Below the pieces are notes generated by a model. That model was given only the letters and a program-made list of their open reading frames with translations, was not told the DNA's origin and did no database searches. A program made the position numbers and the translations under genes. DNA of 14,611 nucleotides from CAZJDV01 sp964544865. Its GTDB lineage: Bacteria; Chloroflexota; Dehalococcoidia; Lucifugimonadales; CAJWER01. The stretch lies in assembly GCA_964544865.1 (NCBI GenBank), contig CAZJDV010000064.1, forward strand, positions 1 to 14,611, read 5' to 3'. Shown in pieces: positions 1 to 7,553 of this stretch (the stretch's first letter is position 1; each line of letters starts with the position of its first letter).

Positions 1-1495
1 AGATGTGGCGATTGCCCTCTCGCAGCTCCGCTCTCATGTCAACGACCTGCACCGGGGCGAGACCGCCCTCGGTCCGGCGGGCCGATATCGCCCCAGTGTC
101 GTCGACGATCCTCTCGGGAAGCTGAAGCAGGCGGACGTCCCTTCGTTGCGCCCTGCGATACGACTGCACGTCCGGCGACGCGCTACCGAGCAGGACCACC
201 GCGCCGGCAAGCTCCGCCAGCTTGAGCGCCACCGCCCTGGCATGGTACCTGGGGCTGGCGTCGTGCTGCTTGTACGTCCACTCGTGCTCTTCGTCGATGA
301 CCACGAGGCCCAGGTCCGGCTGAGGGGCGAACACGGCGCTTCTGGAGCCGACCACGACGCCGTACTCGCCGCGCCTGACCTTCCACCACTGGTCGAACCG
401 CTCGCCCGGCGCCAGGCCGCTGTGCAGCACCGCCACCTTGCCGGGGAACCGTGACGCGAATCGCTCGACGGTCTGGGGAGTCAGGGATATCTCTGGGACC
501 ATGACAATGGCCCTCTTGCCGAGCTTCAGGCACTCGCGGACCGCGTCGAGGTACACCTCGGTCTTGCCACTGCCGGTGACGCCCTCGAGGAGGAAGGTCC
601 GAGGACCCTCGCCGGCCAGCGACCGCCGGACCTCCGACGTCGCCCGGCGCTGACCGACCGTGAGCGTCACCTTTGGCGCGGCCGGGAATACCCGTCCCGC
701 GAGCGGGTCCCGCTCCGTGGCTATCGAGACCCGTTCGATCATTCCCTTCGAGAGCAGGGCCATGATCGCGCTCCTGCCAAACTCTTTATTCGCGGGTGAG
801 AGCATCAGCGGCGCCCTCGTCTCGAGCAGTCGCGACAGTGCGGCCTGTTGTCGCGGCGCATTGTCCAGCTCCACAAGACGCTGTTCGAGGCTGAGAGAAG
901 CGTTGGCCGGGAGCCGGACATAGTCACGATATTGGGGTTTCACCGAGGCGCCTGCGCGGGCCTGAGTGCGCTCGACCAGGCCCGCCTCCGCCAGCCTTCT
1001 GGCCGCCGCCCTGGCCCGTTCTCCCAGCGCCTCAACCAAGCGGCCCTCCTCCATCCTCTCTTTGCTCAGGATGTAGTCGAGCACTTCCTCCTGGTACGGA
1101 GTCAGCGCCACCTCCAGGTCACCCAGCGAGCGGGGGCCCGGCGCGAGGTAGGTCTTGATTCGGAAGCGGCCTCCCGGCGGCAGCATCGGGGCAGCCGCCT
1201 CGAAGAGGCTGCACAAGTAGTAGGCGCTGACCCAGTGGGCGAGCCGAAGCTGGGTCTCGGTCAGGATGGGACCGGACTCGTCGACGCTGAAAATCTCGCG
1301 CGTCTCCGGCACTTGCGGGGCGTCGGGAAGCGAGACAACCAGCCCCTGCAGCTTGCGCGGGCCGAATGGGACGATCACGAACTGGCCGATCTTTGCGCCG
1401 AGCGATGGGGGTATCGAATAGCTGAAGGTGCGGTCGTGGCCTGCCGGTGCATCCACGGCCACCTCGGCGAATCTCACGACCTCTCGGTTCGGCAT
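1..1495 (-). CDS. priA: Primosomal protein N' (replication restart helicase PriA), C-terminus beyond the window
   Basis: PriA is the DNA helicase that recognises stalled forks and reloads the replisome. About 498 N-terminal residues are readable in one uninterrupted frame. The start reads MPNREVVRFAEVAVDAP, a typical 3'-DNA-binding-domain opening, with a conserved DRTFSYSIP stretch soon after. Walker A is GVTGSGKT (residues 305-312). The DEAH-type Walker B is VIDEEHEW (about 399-406), followed by a helicase motif III-like LLGSASPD. The readable part ends at VVDMRAELREGNRH, just before where the family carries its zinc-binding cysteines, so those and the C-terminal helicase lobe lie outside. 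I chose the ATG at 1495. No strong Shine-Dalgarno precedes it, and in-frame GTG/TTG codons a few residues upstream are possible starts. The frame is closed by a TGA about 117 bases upstream of that ATG. It lies 223 bases downstream of rplS on the same strand, and cotranscription is possible. Confidence 0.95.
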   Translation of the reverse strand, partial: MPNREVVRFAEVAVDAPAGHDRTFSYSIPPSLGAKIGQFVIVPFGPRKLQGLVVSLPDAPQVPETREIFSVDESGPILTETQLRLAHWVSAYYLCSLFEAAAPMLPPGGRFRIKTYLAPGPRSLGDLEVALTPYQEEVLDYILSKERMEEGRLVEALGERARAAARRLAEAGLVERTQARAGASVKPQYRDYVRLPANASLSLEQRLVELDNAPRQQAALSRLLETRAPLMLSPANKEFGRSAIMALLSKGMIERVSIATERDPLAGRVFPAAPKVTLTVGQRRATSEVRRSLAGEGPRTFLLEGVTGSGKTEVYLDAVRECLKLGKRAIVMVPEISLTPQTVERFASRFPGKVAVLHSGLAPGERFDQWWKVRRGEYGVVVGSRSAVFAPQPDLGLVVIDEEHEWTYKQHDASPRYHARAVALKLAELAGAVVLLGSASPDVQSYRRAQRRDVRLLQLPERIVDDTGAISARRTEGGLAPVQVVDMRAELREGNRHI

Positions 1496-1596
1496 CCCTG
1501 CCACCAGTTCCACGCCCAAGACGGAACGCGCGCTCAAACGAACGTGTCTGAATTCACGGCGCGAATGGAAAAACTGTCGGCCCCCGTTAAGGGAGA

Positions 1597-1620
1597 GGCG
1601 GTGTGGGAGTCACACCCGCC
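1597..1620 (-). terminator. Stem-loop between rplS and priA (possible attenuator or terminator)
   Basis: Read on the minus strand, a GGCGGGTGTG arm is followed by a short ACTC loop and a CCACACCGCC arm, giving a GC-rich hairpin with one unpaired base. There is no U-run directly after it; a TTTTT lies only about 20 bases on. It could be an attenuator or an RNA-stability element in the rplS-priA spacer. The hairpin is seen; the role is inference. Confidence 0.3.
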
Positions 1621-1718
1621 TGTCGGTCCAATCCGAGAACGAGACATCAGGCGTCGGCCCAGCCGATCAAGGGGTGTGCGAACCAAGCGCCGTCGATATA
1701 CCCAGGACGCGATCGGGC

Positions 1719-2057
1719 TTAGCGCCGCTCCTTGATCCTGGCCCGGCGGCCTGAGCGGCCTCTGAGGTAGTTCAGCCTGGCCCGGCGGACCTTGCCGCGC
1801 CTCACGACGCGAAGCGCCTCGACGGCGGGCGAGTACAGTAGAAAGGTGCGCTCCACCCCAATGCCCTGGGATACACGCCGGACGGTGAAGGATGCGCCGG
1901 GCCCGTTGCCGCGCTTGCGCACTACCACGCCCTCGAAAACCTGCGTCCGCTGCCGGTCGCCTTCGGTGACCCTTATGCTGGCCGCCACTGTGTCGCCGGG
2001 CTGGAATTTCTCGACCTTGGGGTTGGCCTCTACTGTGACGAGGTCGTGGGCATCCAT
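1719..2057 (-). CDS. rplS: 50S ribosomal protein L19
   Basis: The 112-residue protein has the whole L19 pattern: the basic-loop opening EKFQPGDTVAASIRVTEGDR, then the diagnostic VFEGVVVRKRGNG, FTVRRVSQGIGVER and the C-terminal RARLNYLRGRSGRRARIKER. L19 sits at the 30S-50S interface of the ribosome. The length is normal for the family. The ATG at 2057 is preceded by an AGGACGGA purine stretch about 6 bases upstream. The gene usually follows rpsP-rimM-trmD, but here the upstream neighbour is a BNR-repeat gene and rplS has its own promoter, so it has been separated from that cluster. Confidence 0.97.
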   Translation of the reverse strand: MDAHDLVTVEANPKVEKFQPGDTVAASIRVTEGDRQRTQVFEGVVVRKRGNGPGASFTVRRVSQGIGVERTFLLYSPAVEALRVVRRGKVRRARLNYLRGRSGRRARIKERR

Positions 2058-2131
2058 TATTAGTCCGTCCTGTCCACTCGCTATAGATTATGGGTGGCGC
2101 CCGGCGAATCGCACGCGGCGGCAACCGTTCT

Positions 2132-2161
2132 ATTCTATCGCCAGCGTGACTCCGCGCGCAA
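2132..2161 (-). promoter_or_regulatory. Probable sigma-70-type promoter of rplS
   Basis: On the minus strand a -35-like TTGCGC (2161-2156) is followed after 18 bases by TAGAAT (2137-2132), a 5/6 match to TATAAT. Transcription would start around 2125, leaving a leader of about 70 bases before the rplS ATG. The leader is long enough for regulation, but I see no clear structured element in it. Confidence 0.45.
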
Positions 2162-2242
2162 GGTCCAGGTTGTGATCTTCGGGTCCGCCTTGCCCGATCG
2201 CCCGCCTGCACGAGCCGCGGAGACGGCATATGCTGAGCGCCA

Positions 2243-3340
2243 TTACGCCTCCCAGCGAGTCGCCGCCGCGTAGGTTACTCCGTCCGGTCCGGACATGTAG
2301 TAGACAGTCAGGATGCTTCCGTCCAGGAGCTGGGTCGACGCCGGGTAGCCGAGATCCCGGGTGCCTCCGTCATCGCGCAATACATATATGTTGTCGAGGT
2401 CCCACGTCTCTCCACCGTCGTTGCTGGCGACCGCACGCACGCCCATCGGGTCACGACGATAGCCGTATGTGCACAGCACCCGTCCGTCCCGTAGCTTCAG
2501 CAGGTTTGCGGGAACACCCCAGATGCCGGTGCGGAACGGATGCGACCACGTTCGTCCGGAGTCGTCCGACCAGCTCTGGGAAAGGTAGTCGTTGGACTGC
2601 GTCCGGAACAGGGCGAGAATACGGCCGCGCGATACTTCGACGAAGGCGGTCTCGTTCGGGGCCCCGCCCGGTGGCGTGCTTCCGCCCATGGGTATAAGTC
2701 TCCACGTCCCACCGTAGTCGGCGGAGCGCCAGACGTAGCTTTGAGAGTCGCCTCCGGGATATGTGCCGTACATCGGGAACAGGATCGTCCCATCCTTCAG
2801 GTAGGCCCCCTGCGGGAAAACGTTGAGGCACCCGAAACCAGGGAAGACCCATTCGCGCCGCTCCCAGGTCCGGCCACCGTCGGTGGAGCGCTGGGAGAAC
2901 ATCTCTTGCCCGCCCACCAGGATCGCGCCTGCATCGACGGGATGCGCCCGCACCGCCCTTCCCTGCCCCTCGGCCTCTTCCCGCCGCCCGGAGGACCAGA
3001 GCTGCCACGACTCCGCTCCGGTGATTACGTAAGACCCATCGGGCATTACCGCGGCGGAGCAGCCGCTCTTTCTTGCGCGGGGCAACCCGGTCGGCCAGTT
3101 GTAGGGGACCGCCGGGTCGTCGGTCTCCTGCCAGGTCGTCCCTTGGTCCGTGGAGACCAGGACGACCCATTCATCGCACGCTTCGCTGCTCCAAACGACC
3201 GTGTGATCGCGGAACGAGGACACCGGGACCACCACGGCCAGCCGGCCATCGGGCAGATGGTCTAGCTGGGGGAAGCTACAATAGTAGCCGTCCCGCCGGT
3301 AAATGGCGGTGTGCTCGATTCTGGGCTTCTCGCTAGACAA
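2243..3340 (-). CDS. BNR/Asp-box repeat protein of the sialidase (neuraminidase) superfamily
   Basis: The protein is 365 residues if started at the TTG at 3340. Five Asp boxes (S-x-D-x-G-x-T-W) are visible: residues 63-70 STDQGTTW, 152-159 STDGGRTW, 206-213 SADYGGTW, 258-265 SDDSGRTW and 306-313 SNDGGETW. This many evenly spread boxes supports a six-bladed propeller of the exo-sialidase fold. PNETAFVEV (229-237) and ALFRTQSND (243-251) are candidates for the catalytic Glu and an Arg of the carboxylate-binding triad. No FRIP motif or signal peptide is seen, so it would be cytoplasmic. The frame is open further upstream, but that part lies over the preceding amidohydrolase gene and looks out of frame. 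The TTG overlaps the amidohydrolase stop (TTGTCTAG), which suggests translational coupling. The fold is secure; the substrate (sialic acid, another glycan or none) is unknown. Confidence 0.85.
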   Translation of the reverse strand: MSSEKPRIEHTAIYRRDGYYCSFPQLDHLPDGRLAVVVPVSSFRDHTVVWSSEACDEWVVLVSTDQGTTWQETDDPAVPYNWPTGLPRARKSGCSAAVMPDGSYVITGAESWQLWSSGRREEAEGQGRAVRAHPVDAGAILVGGQEMFSQRSTDGGRTWERREWVFPGFGCLNVFPQGAYLKDGTILFPMYGTYPGGDSQSYVWRSADYGGTWRLIPMGGSTPPGGAPNETAFVEVSRGRILALFRTQSNDYLSQSWSDDSGRTWSHPFRTGIWGVPANLLKLRDGRVLCTYGYRRDPMGVRAVASNDGGETWDLDNIYVLRDDGGTRDLGYPASTQLLDGSILTVYYMSGPDGVTYAAATRWEA

Positions 3341-4598
3341 GGTTGCCCCGGTCGACCACGCCGCCGCCCTGGAACACGTCGACGACGTTCCTGAGGGCCG
3401 TGATGTCCAACGACGGGTCGCCATCCACCACCAGCAGGTCTGCCCGCTTGCCGGGGTCGAGACTGCCCACCTCACCATCTACCCAGCACGACCTCGCGGA
3501 GTCGCTGGTCGCGGCGACGATGGCCTCCATGGGCCTCATGCCGGCCGCTACGTGAGCCTCGGTCTCGTAGTAGAACTGCCCCATCTTGTAATTACCCCAC
3601 GCCGAGTCGGACCCGCACACCATCTTCACGCCGGCGGACCGCATGTGGGAGTAGAGTTCCTGCCCTTTCTTGGAGGTCTCGCGCAGTACGTTCAACTGGT
3701 CTTGCTCCTCGGTCGGCAGTCCCTCGGCCTCACGCTTGTCCTCCAGTGCGAGCATACGCTGCCGATGTCCACCCATGTTGTAGTTGACCATTACGTCCTG
3801 GTCTACTATGCGATCTGTGATTTCCTCCCGATACACCACCGAGCCGTCGGGCTCCATGAACCTTCCGTGGATGATGGTATCGATGCCGGCGTCCAGGCAG
3901 TTGAGCATGGCCTGCGAGCTGACACAGTGGGCCGCGGCGTGCTTGCCGAACTTGTGGATCTCGTCACAGATTGCCGTGAGCTCGTCGACGTTGAACGAGG
4001 GCCGCATGGGCAAGGACGTGCGCGTGCTGCCACCGGTGGCGGTGATCTTGATAAAGTCGGCGCCCTCCTTGACTAGCTGTCGCACTGCCGCACGGCACTC
4101 GTTGGGCCCCGTGGCCTGGATGCCGAAGTAGCTCAGGTGGCCACCGACTATCGCGACAGGCCTCCCGGTCAGCACCATCCTTGGAGCGGGCGTGATGCCC
4201 ATCTCCACGGCCTTGCGAAGCATGAAAGTAGTCTGGTTCTTGGCGCCGCAGTCCCGAACGGTGGTGACGCCGGAATACAGGTGCGTCCTGGCGTTGCGGG
4301 CGGCCTGAAGGGTCAGCACCTCGTCGGGCAAGGTGGTGAGCTCGTCGCCCATGCGGCCATCGCCGATGCCAACTAGGTGAACGTGGCAGTCCACCAGGCC
4401 TGGGAGCAGTGTCTGGTCCTTGTAGTCGAACTCCTCAACCCTCGCGCCCTCCGGGGCCGCGACGGTCTCCTCCGGGCCCACGGCCCGGATGTCTTCGCCT
4501 TCCAGAAGGACTGCACCACGCTCAATCGGCGGCCCGCCGTTTCCGTCGATCACGCGTGCCACTCGTATGAGCTTAAATCTTGCGTCAGTGTCGGCCAT
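3333..4598 (-). CDS. Metal-dependent amidohydrolase (imidazolonepropionase/prolidase-like)
   Basis: This 421-residue enzyme has the full binuclear amidohydrolase ligand set: D70-C-H72-V-H74 after strand 1, K184 in FIKITATGG (the carboxylated bridging Lys), H224 in AAAHC, H244 in IIHG and D331 in CGSDSAWG. The N-terminal RVIDGNGGPPIERGAVLLEG and C-terminal VGSLDPGKRADLLVVDGDP form the usual composite beta-sandwich. Relatives hydrolyse Xaa-Pro or Xaa-Lys/Arg dipeptides, imidazolonepropionate or N-acylated compounds, so the substrate cannot be fixed from sequence. The ATG at 4598 is chosen because GAGGAG lies 6 bases upstream; a TTG two codons earlier is less likely. No signal peptide is visible. 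It is followed directly, with an 8-base overlap, by the BNR gene and probably forms a two-gene unit behind the promoter at 4717-4745. Confidence 0.9.
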   Translation of the reverse strand: MADTDARFKLIRVARVIDGNGGPPIERGAVLLEGEDIRAVGPEETVAAPEGARVEEFDYKDQTLLPGLVDCHVHLVGIGDGRMGDELTTLPDEVLTLQAARNARTHLYSGVTTVRDCGAKNQTTFMLRKAVEMGITPAPRMVLTGRPVAIVGGHLSYFGIQATGPNECRAAVRQLVKEGADFIKITATGGSTRTSLPMRPSFNVDELTAICDEIHKFGKHAAAHCVSSQAMLNCLDAGIDTIIHGRFMEPDGSVVYREEITDRIVDQDVMVNYNMGGHRQRMLALEDKREAEGLPTEEQDQLNVLRETSKKGQELYSHMRSAGVKMVCGSDSAWGNYKMGQFYYETEAHVAAGMRPMEAIVAATSDSARSCWVDGEVGSLDPGKRADLLVVDGDPSLDITALRNVVDVFQGGGVVDRGNLV

Positions 4599-4716
4599 GT
4601 ACAACTCCTCTCACAATCCGGCGGGCTGTCCTCCGGGAATTCGCCCCCCCCTCGTGTCAACCGCAGGCAAATCGGGCGCAGGGCGTCCCAGTTGTTCACA
4701 ATATTTGACCACCCGA

Positions 4717-4745
4717 ATGGTACTGTCACCCCGGAAAGCTGTCAA
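4717..4745 (-). promoter_or_regulatory. Sigma-70-type promoter of the amidohydrolase-BNR unit
   Basis: On the minus strand a consensus TTGACA (4745-4740) is separated by exactly 17 bases from TACCAT (4722-4717), a 4/6 match to TATAAT. The predicted start is near 4710, giving a leader of roughly 110 bases with an 8-G run (seen as 8 C on the plus strand around 4644-4651) before the GAGGAG ribosome site. It suggests that this unit is transcribed independently of the dehydratase gene upstream. Confidence 0.5.
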
Positions 4746-4783
4746 TCGTCCGGTTGCGACCACTGATTCGCCACGGCGCTCGG

Positions 4784-5419
4784 CTAGCGAATAGCGGGGA
4801 GCTCGGCGACCCGTGACGACCACTGACCTTCGGCATCCGTATCAAAGCGGCACGCCCTCGGGCATCCCGTGGCTGGCAGTCTGACCGAGATCTCGTACAT
4901 CCCTTGTCGTTCAACGGATCTTCGACTTGAACGGGCAGCTCGGGTGCCAGGTCCAGTGTATTTCTCGAACGATAATTGGCGCGAGTTCGCGAAGCAGGTT
5001 GATCCTGACAAGAAGCCCGACCTTCGGTAAAGACGAACGGCGTCGTGGTTGCTTTCATTGGTGTCTAACTTGATAGTTTGGCAACCTCTCCCCTTCGCAC
5101 GATCGATGGCGAATCGCACGAGATGAGTAGCGACGCCCTGCCTGCGGGTTGCAGGGGAAACATAGAGGTCTTAGAGAGTTGCCTCCATACCACTATACCA
5201 AAGAGAATAGCGGTAGCGCTGCTGCACATAGCCAACGGCTCTGCCAGTGTCGTCGACAGCGAGGAGGAATTCTGCCTCGCCCTTCGTAAAGAGGCGTTGA
5301 AGATTCTGTCTGAGAACTGAATCATATGGTTGGCCTCGTTGCAAGAGGTCTCTGAACTGGGCAACTAACCCCTGCAGGTCATCCAGGTGTGAGAGGTCTG
5401 CGACAAATGTATGCACCAT
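4784..5419 (-). pseudogene. GNAT-family N-acetyltransferase interrupted by an in-frame TAA
   Basis: Reading from ATG 5419 (GGAG about 7 bases upstream) gives MVHTFVADLSHLDDLQGLV, then AEFLLAVDDTGRAVGYVQQRYRYS and GMEATL, then a TAA at 5173-5171. In the same frame it resumes with DLYVSPATRRQGVATHLVRF, the canonical GNAT motif A acetyl-CoA loop (RRQGVA), and DTNESNHDAVRLYRRSGF (motif B). Relatives usually have an acidic residue or Gln just before DLYVSP, so a single base change (for example GAA or CAA to TAA) explains the stop. The domain should end near SFEKY (about 4940); the frame then runs on to a stop at 4784 through sequence that does not look like GNAT, so the normal stop may also be lost. 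The gene lies 32 bases downstream of the dehydratase gene and was probably cotranscribed with it. A base-calling error is the alternative explanation. Confidence 0.8.
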
Positions 5420-5451
5420 GACACACTCCAAATCTCTCACTCACCGGAAAC

Positions 5452-6654
5452 CTAGATCGGCCTGCTCTCCACTTCAATGAATATCGGCCCTTCGTACGGG
5501 TGCTTGGCCGCCACTTCCTCGTCCAGCTCGACGCCCAGGCCCGGCTTGGTGGGAGGGATGATGTAGCCGTCCTCCCATTGGAGCGGCTCCTTGAGTATCT
5601 CTGCGTGGAACCCGCCGAAGGTCTCGATGCTCTCCTGGATCAGGAAATTGGGGCTGCACGTGGCGATCTGAATGTTGGCCGCGGCCTCGATTGGGCCGCA
5701 GTAGAGATGCGGGGCGATCTCCGCGTAGTGGGCCTCCGCCATGCCGGCGATCTTCTTGGCCTCCAGTATCCCCCCGACCCTCCCGAGCGCGGGCTGGAGA
5801 ATCGCAGCCGCCTGCCTGTCGAGCAGCTCGGCGAACTCGTACTTGGTGGCCAGGCGCTCGCCCGTTGCGACCGGTATGGTGGTGGACCGGGCGACACGGC
5901 CCATCTCCTTCTTGTTCTCGGGCGGGACCGGCTCCTCGAACCACAGCGGGTCGAACGGCTCCAGCCGCCTGGCGAGGCGGATGGCGCTGGAGGTCGTCAT
6001 CTGGCCGTGAGTGCCTATGAGCAGGTCGCACTTGCTGCCGACGGCCTCTCGTATTTTCCTGGTGACTACCTCGGCGTTGTGAAGCGCTTCCAGAGAGAGC
6101 TGCCTGGGGTCGAAGGCGGACATCGGCATTACGGGGTCGAACTTCACGGCTGTGAAGCCGAGCTCGACGTAATGGGCCGCCCGCCGCGCCCCGAGGTCTG
6201 CGTCGCCAAATACGTCGGCCACCGAGAGAAAGTCCTGGGTCTCGCTCTCAGGGGCCGGGTAGATGTAGGTGTAAGAACGGAGCTTCTCGTGGACCTGCCC
6301 GCCCAGCAGGTTGTAGACCGGCTGGCCGAGGGCCTTGCCGATGATGTCCCAGCAGGCCATCTCGATGCCGCTGAGCACTCCCACCAATGATAGATCGGGG
6401 TGCTGGGTGAACCCGCTGGAGTAGATGATCCGCCACATCGACTCTATCCTGAACGGATCCCACCCGACGACGTACCGCTCCACGACGTCCTCAATCAGTC
6501 CCGCTACTCTGTCCGGATGAAACGGCACGCCGTAGACCTCTCCGAAACCCTCTATGCCGTCTTCCGTCGTGAGCTTCAGGAAGACGAAGTATGCCCCCCC
6601 TTTATGTGGAGGCGGATTCGCCACGACATACGTTTTGACATCAGCGACCTTCAT
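5452..6654 (-). CDS. Enolase-superfamily (mandelate racemase/muconate lactonizing enzyme) protein, galactonate dehydratase-like
   Basis: The 400-residue protein has an N-terminal capping domain (1-125) and a TIM-barrel with VKFDP (K171), GTHGQ (G214, H216), WFEEP (E240), ATGER (E266), QPALGRVGG (287-295), HLYCGP (H316) and E341. From remembered E. coli DgoD numbering, the spacing matches D183/H185/E209/E235/H285/E310 exactly. However, the first metal ligand Asp is Gly214, and the Asp258 that partners the catalytic His is Ala289. General acid/base His residues and two metal-ligand Glu remain. Family members dehydrate sugar acids or racemise 2-hydroxy acids; the substrate here is unknown and the reaction may differ. 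ATG 6654 has GGGAGGAG 8 bases upstream. No signal peptide is seen. It is the first gene of the minus-strand catabolic block and is divergent from the sigma operon. Confidence 0.92.
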   Translation of the reverse strand: MKVADVKTYVVANPPPHKGGAYFVFLKLTTEDGIEGFGEVYGVPFHPDRVAGLIEDVVERYVVGWDPFRIESMWRIIYSSGFTQHPDLSLVGVLSGIEMACWDIIGKALGQPVYNLLGGQVHEKLRSYTYIYPAPESETQDFLSVADVFGDADLGARRAAHYVELGFTAVKFDPVMPMSAFDPRQLSLEALHNAEVVTRKIREAVGSKCDLLIGTHGQMTTSSAIRLARRLEPFDPLWFEEPVPPENKKEMGRVARSTTIPVATGERLATKYEFAELLDRQAAAILQPALGRVGGILEAKKIAGMAEAHYAEIAPHLYCGPIEAAANIQIATCSPNFLIQESIETFGGFHAEILKEPLQWEDGYIIPPTKPGLGVELDEEVAAKHPYEGPIFIEVESRPI

Positions 6655-6927
6655 GATGAGCGCTCCTCCCGTGATAGCCTGTGCCTATTATTTCACAAGA
6701 TGCCCGGCCCGCGCCGCTTTCATGGGAGGAAGCGCACAAGGGATCACCCGGGCGGTGAGCGCTGGCTCGAGAAACACATCCACACCGTTCCTCAACCGCG
6801 ACCCCGAGGCCCGAGCGACTGGGCTTGGCCAGAGAGACGGGAAGGTCATGATGACGTACTCGCTACCGGCAACGTCCATCGACCTGCAACACGGCCCTTT
6901 TCTGGCGTGTATATATTCATAAGCAAG
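6655..6927. other. Divergent intergenic region between the dehydratase gene and the sigma-factor operon
   Basis: This stretch of about 270 bases must carry the dehydratase promoter (minus) and the sigma operon promoter (plus). I see an AT-rich TATATATT at 6910-6917 just before the sigma start, with no good -35 partner at 17 bases. On the minus side there is a TTGTGA/TATCAC pair at 6698-6671, but it would place the start inside the ribosome site, so I do not call it. Both strands have long open frames here, which at this GC content is not evidence for a gene. Confidence 0.4.
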
Positions 6928-7553
6928 GTGAGCAACCGAGTGGAACACGAACCAATCCCGGAGACCCACTCATCGCCGCGGCCCAATCGGGAGACATCGC
7001 GGCCTATGAGCAGATCGTGCGGCTTCACGAGCAGAGGGCCCTGCGCGCCGCATTCCTGATGGTGCAAGACCCCACTGACGCCGCGGACGTGACACAGGAG
7101 GCTTTCATCAAGGCCTATGACGCCCTGGGCAGGTTCAAACTCGGCAACCGGTTTCAGCCGTGGCTAATGCGGATCGTGCTCAACCAGGCGTGAAACCTGA
7201 GACGGGCTGACCGGAGTCGGGCGGCGACGGCGCAAGAGTATAGGGCGGGCCTGCATTCCGACGCCCAGAGCCCCTCGCTGGAGTCCAGCGTGGTTGCGAC
7301 CGAACCGCGTGACCGGCTTCTCGATACTGTGGCCCGCCTGAGCCGGGACGACCGGACAGCAATCAATATACGCTGCTTTCTGGAGCTCGAAGCAAAGGAG
7401 ATCGCTCAGATACTGGGATGCCCCGGGGGCACCGTCCGGTCGAGGGTCTATCGAGCATTACGCCAGCTAAAACGTATCATCGAGGAGAGCTACCCAGACC
7501 TGTCCGCGGAGGTCGTCCAGGCGGTCACAGGAGGTGTGCGTGGTGAGGAGTAA
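6928..7553 (+). pseudogene. ECF-type RNA polymerase sigma factor, disrupted by a frameshift and an in-frame TGA
   Basis: An N-terminal segment from GTG 6928 reads VSNRVEHEPIPE. The frame must then shift near 6955-6965 (consistent with loss of one base) to continue as DPLIAAAQSGDIAAYEQIV. Sigma region 2 is clear: DAADVTQEAFIKAYDALGRF and FQPWLMRIVLNQA. A TGA at 7191-7193 interrupts NQA-stop-NLRRADRS, where relatives have Arg (CGA to TGA is one transition). The same frame continues to region 4: RLSRDDRTAINIRC, AKEIAQILGCPGGTVRSRVY, then RALRQLKRIIEES, ending at TAA 7551. The combined length of about 208 residues is normal for an ECF sigma factor. The stop overlaps the start of the anti-sigma gene, the usual arrangement. 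In the region 2 frame no ATG, GTG or TTG lies upstream of the lesion, which supports the frameshift. Translation from the internal GTG at 7290 could at most give region 4 alone. Confidence 0.85.

Noticed and set aside
848..1735. Plus-strand open frame of 295 codons opposite priA
   Set aside because: It lies entirely antisense to a clear priA reading with helicase motifs and has no recognisable domain.
3341..3478. N-terminal extension of the BNR protein upstream of TTG 3340
   Set aside because: It is the out-of-frame shadow of the amidohydrolase C-terminus (Trp/Ser/Thr-rich, unlike propeller sequence).
4644..4651. Run of eight C (eight G on the minus strand) as a phase-variation tract
   Set aside because: It lies in the amidohydrolase leader, not in a coding frame or between promoter elements; a single tract is not evidence of phase variation.
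7191..7193. TGA as a reassigned sense codon (Trp or selenocysteine)
   Set aside because: The residue expected is Arg. TGA also terminates other readings here, and adjacent frameshifts in the same operon show decay. No selenocysteine-type hairpin was apparent just downstream.
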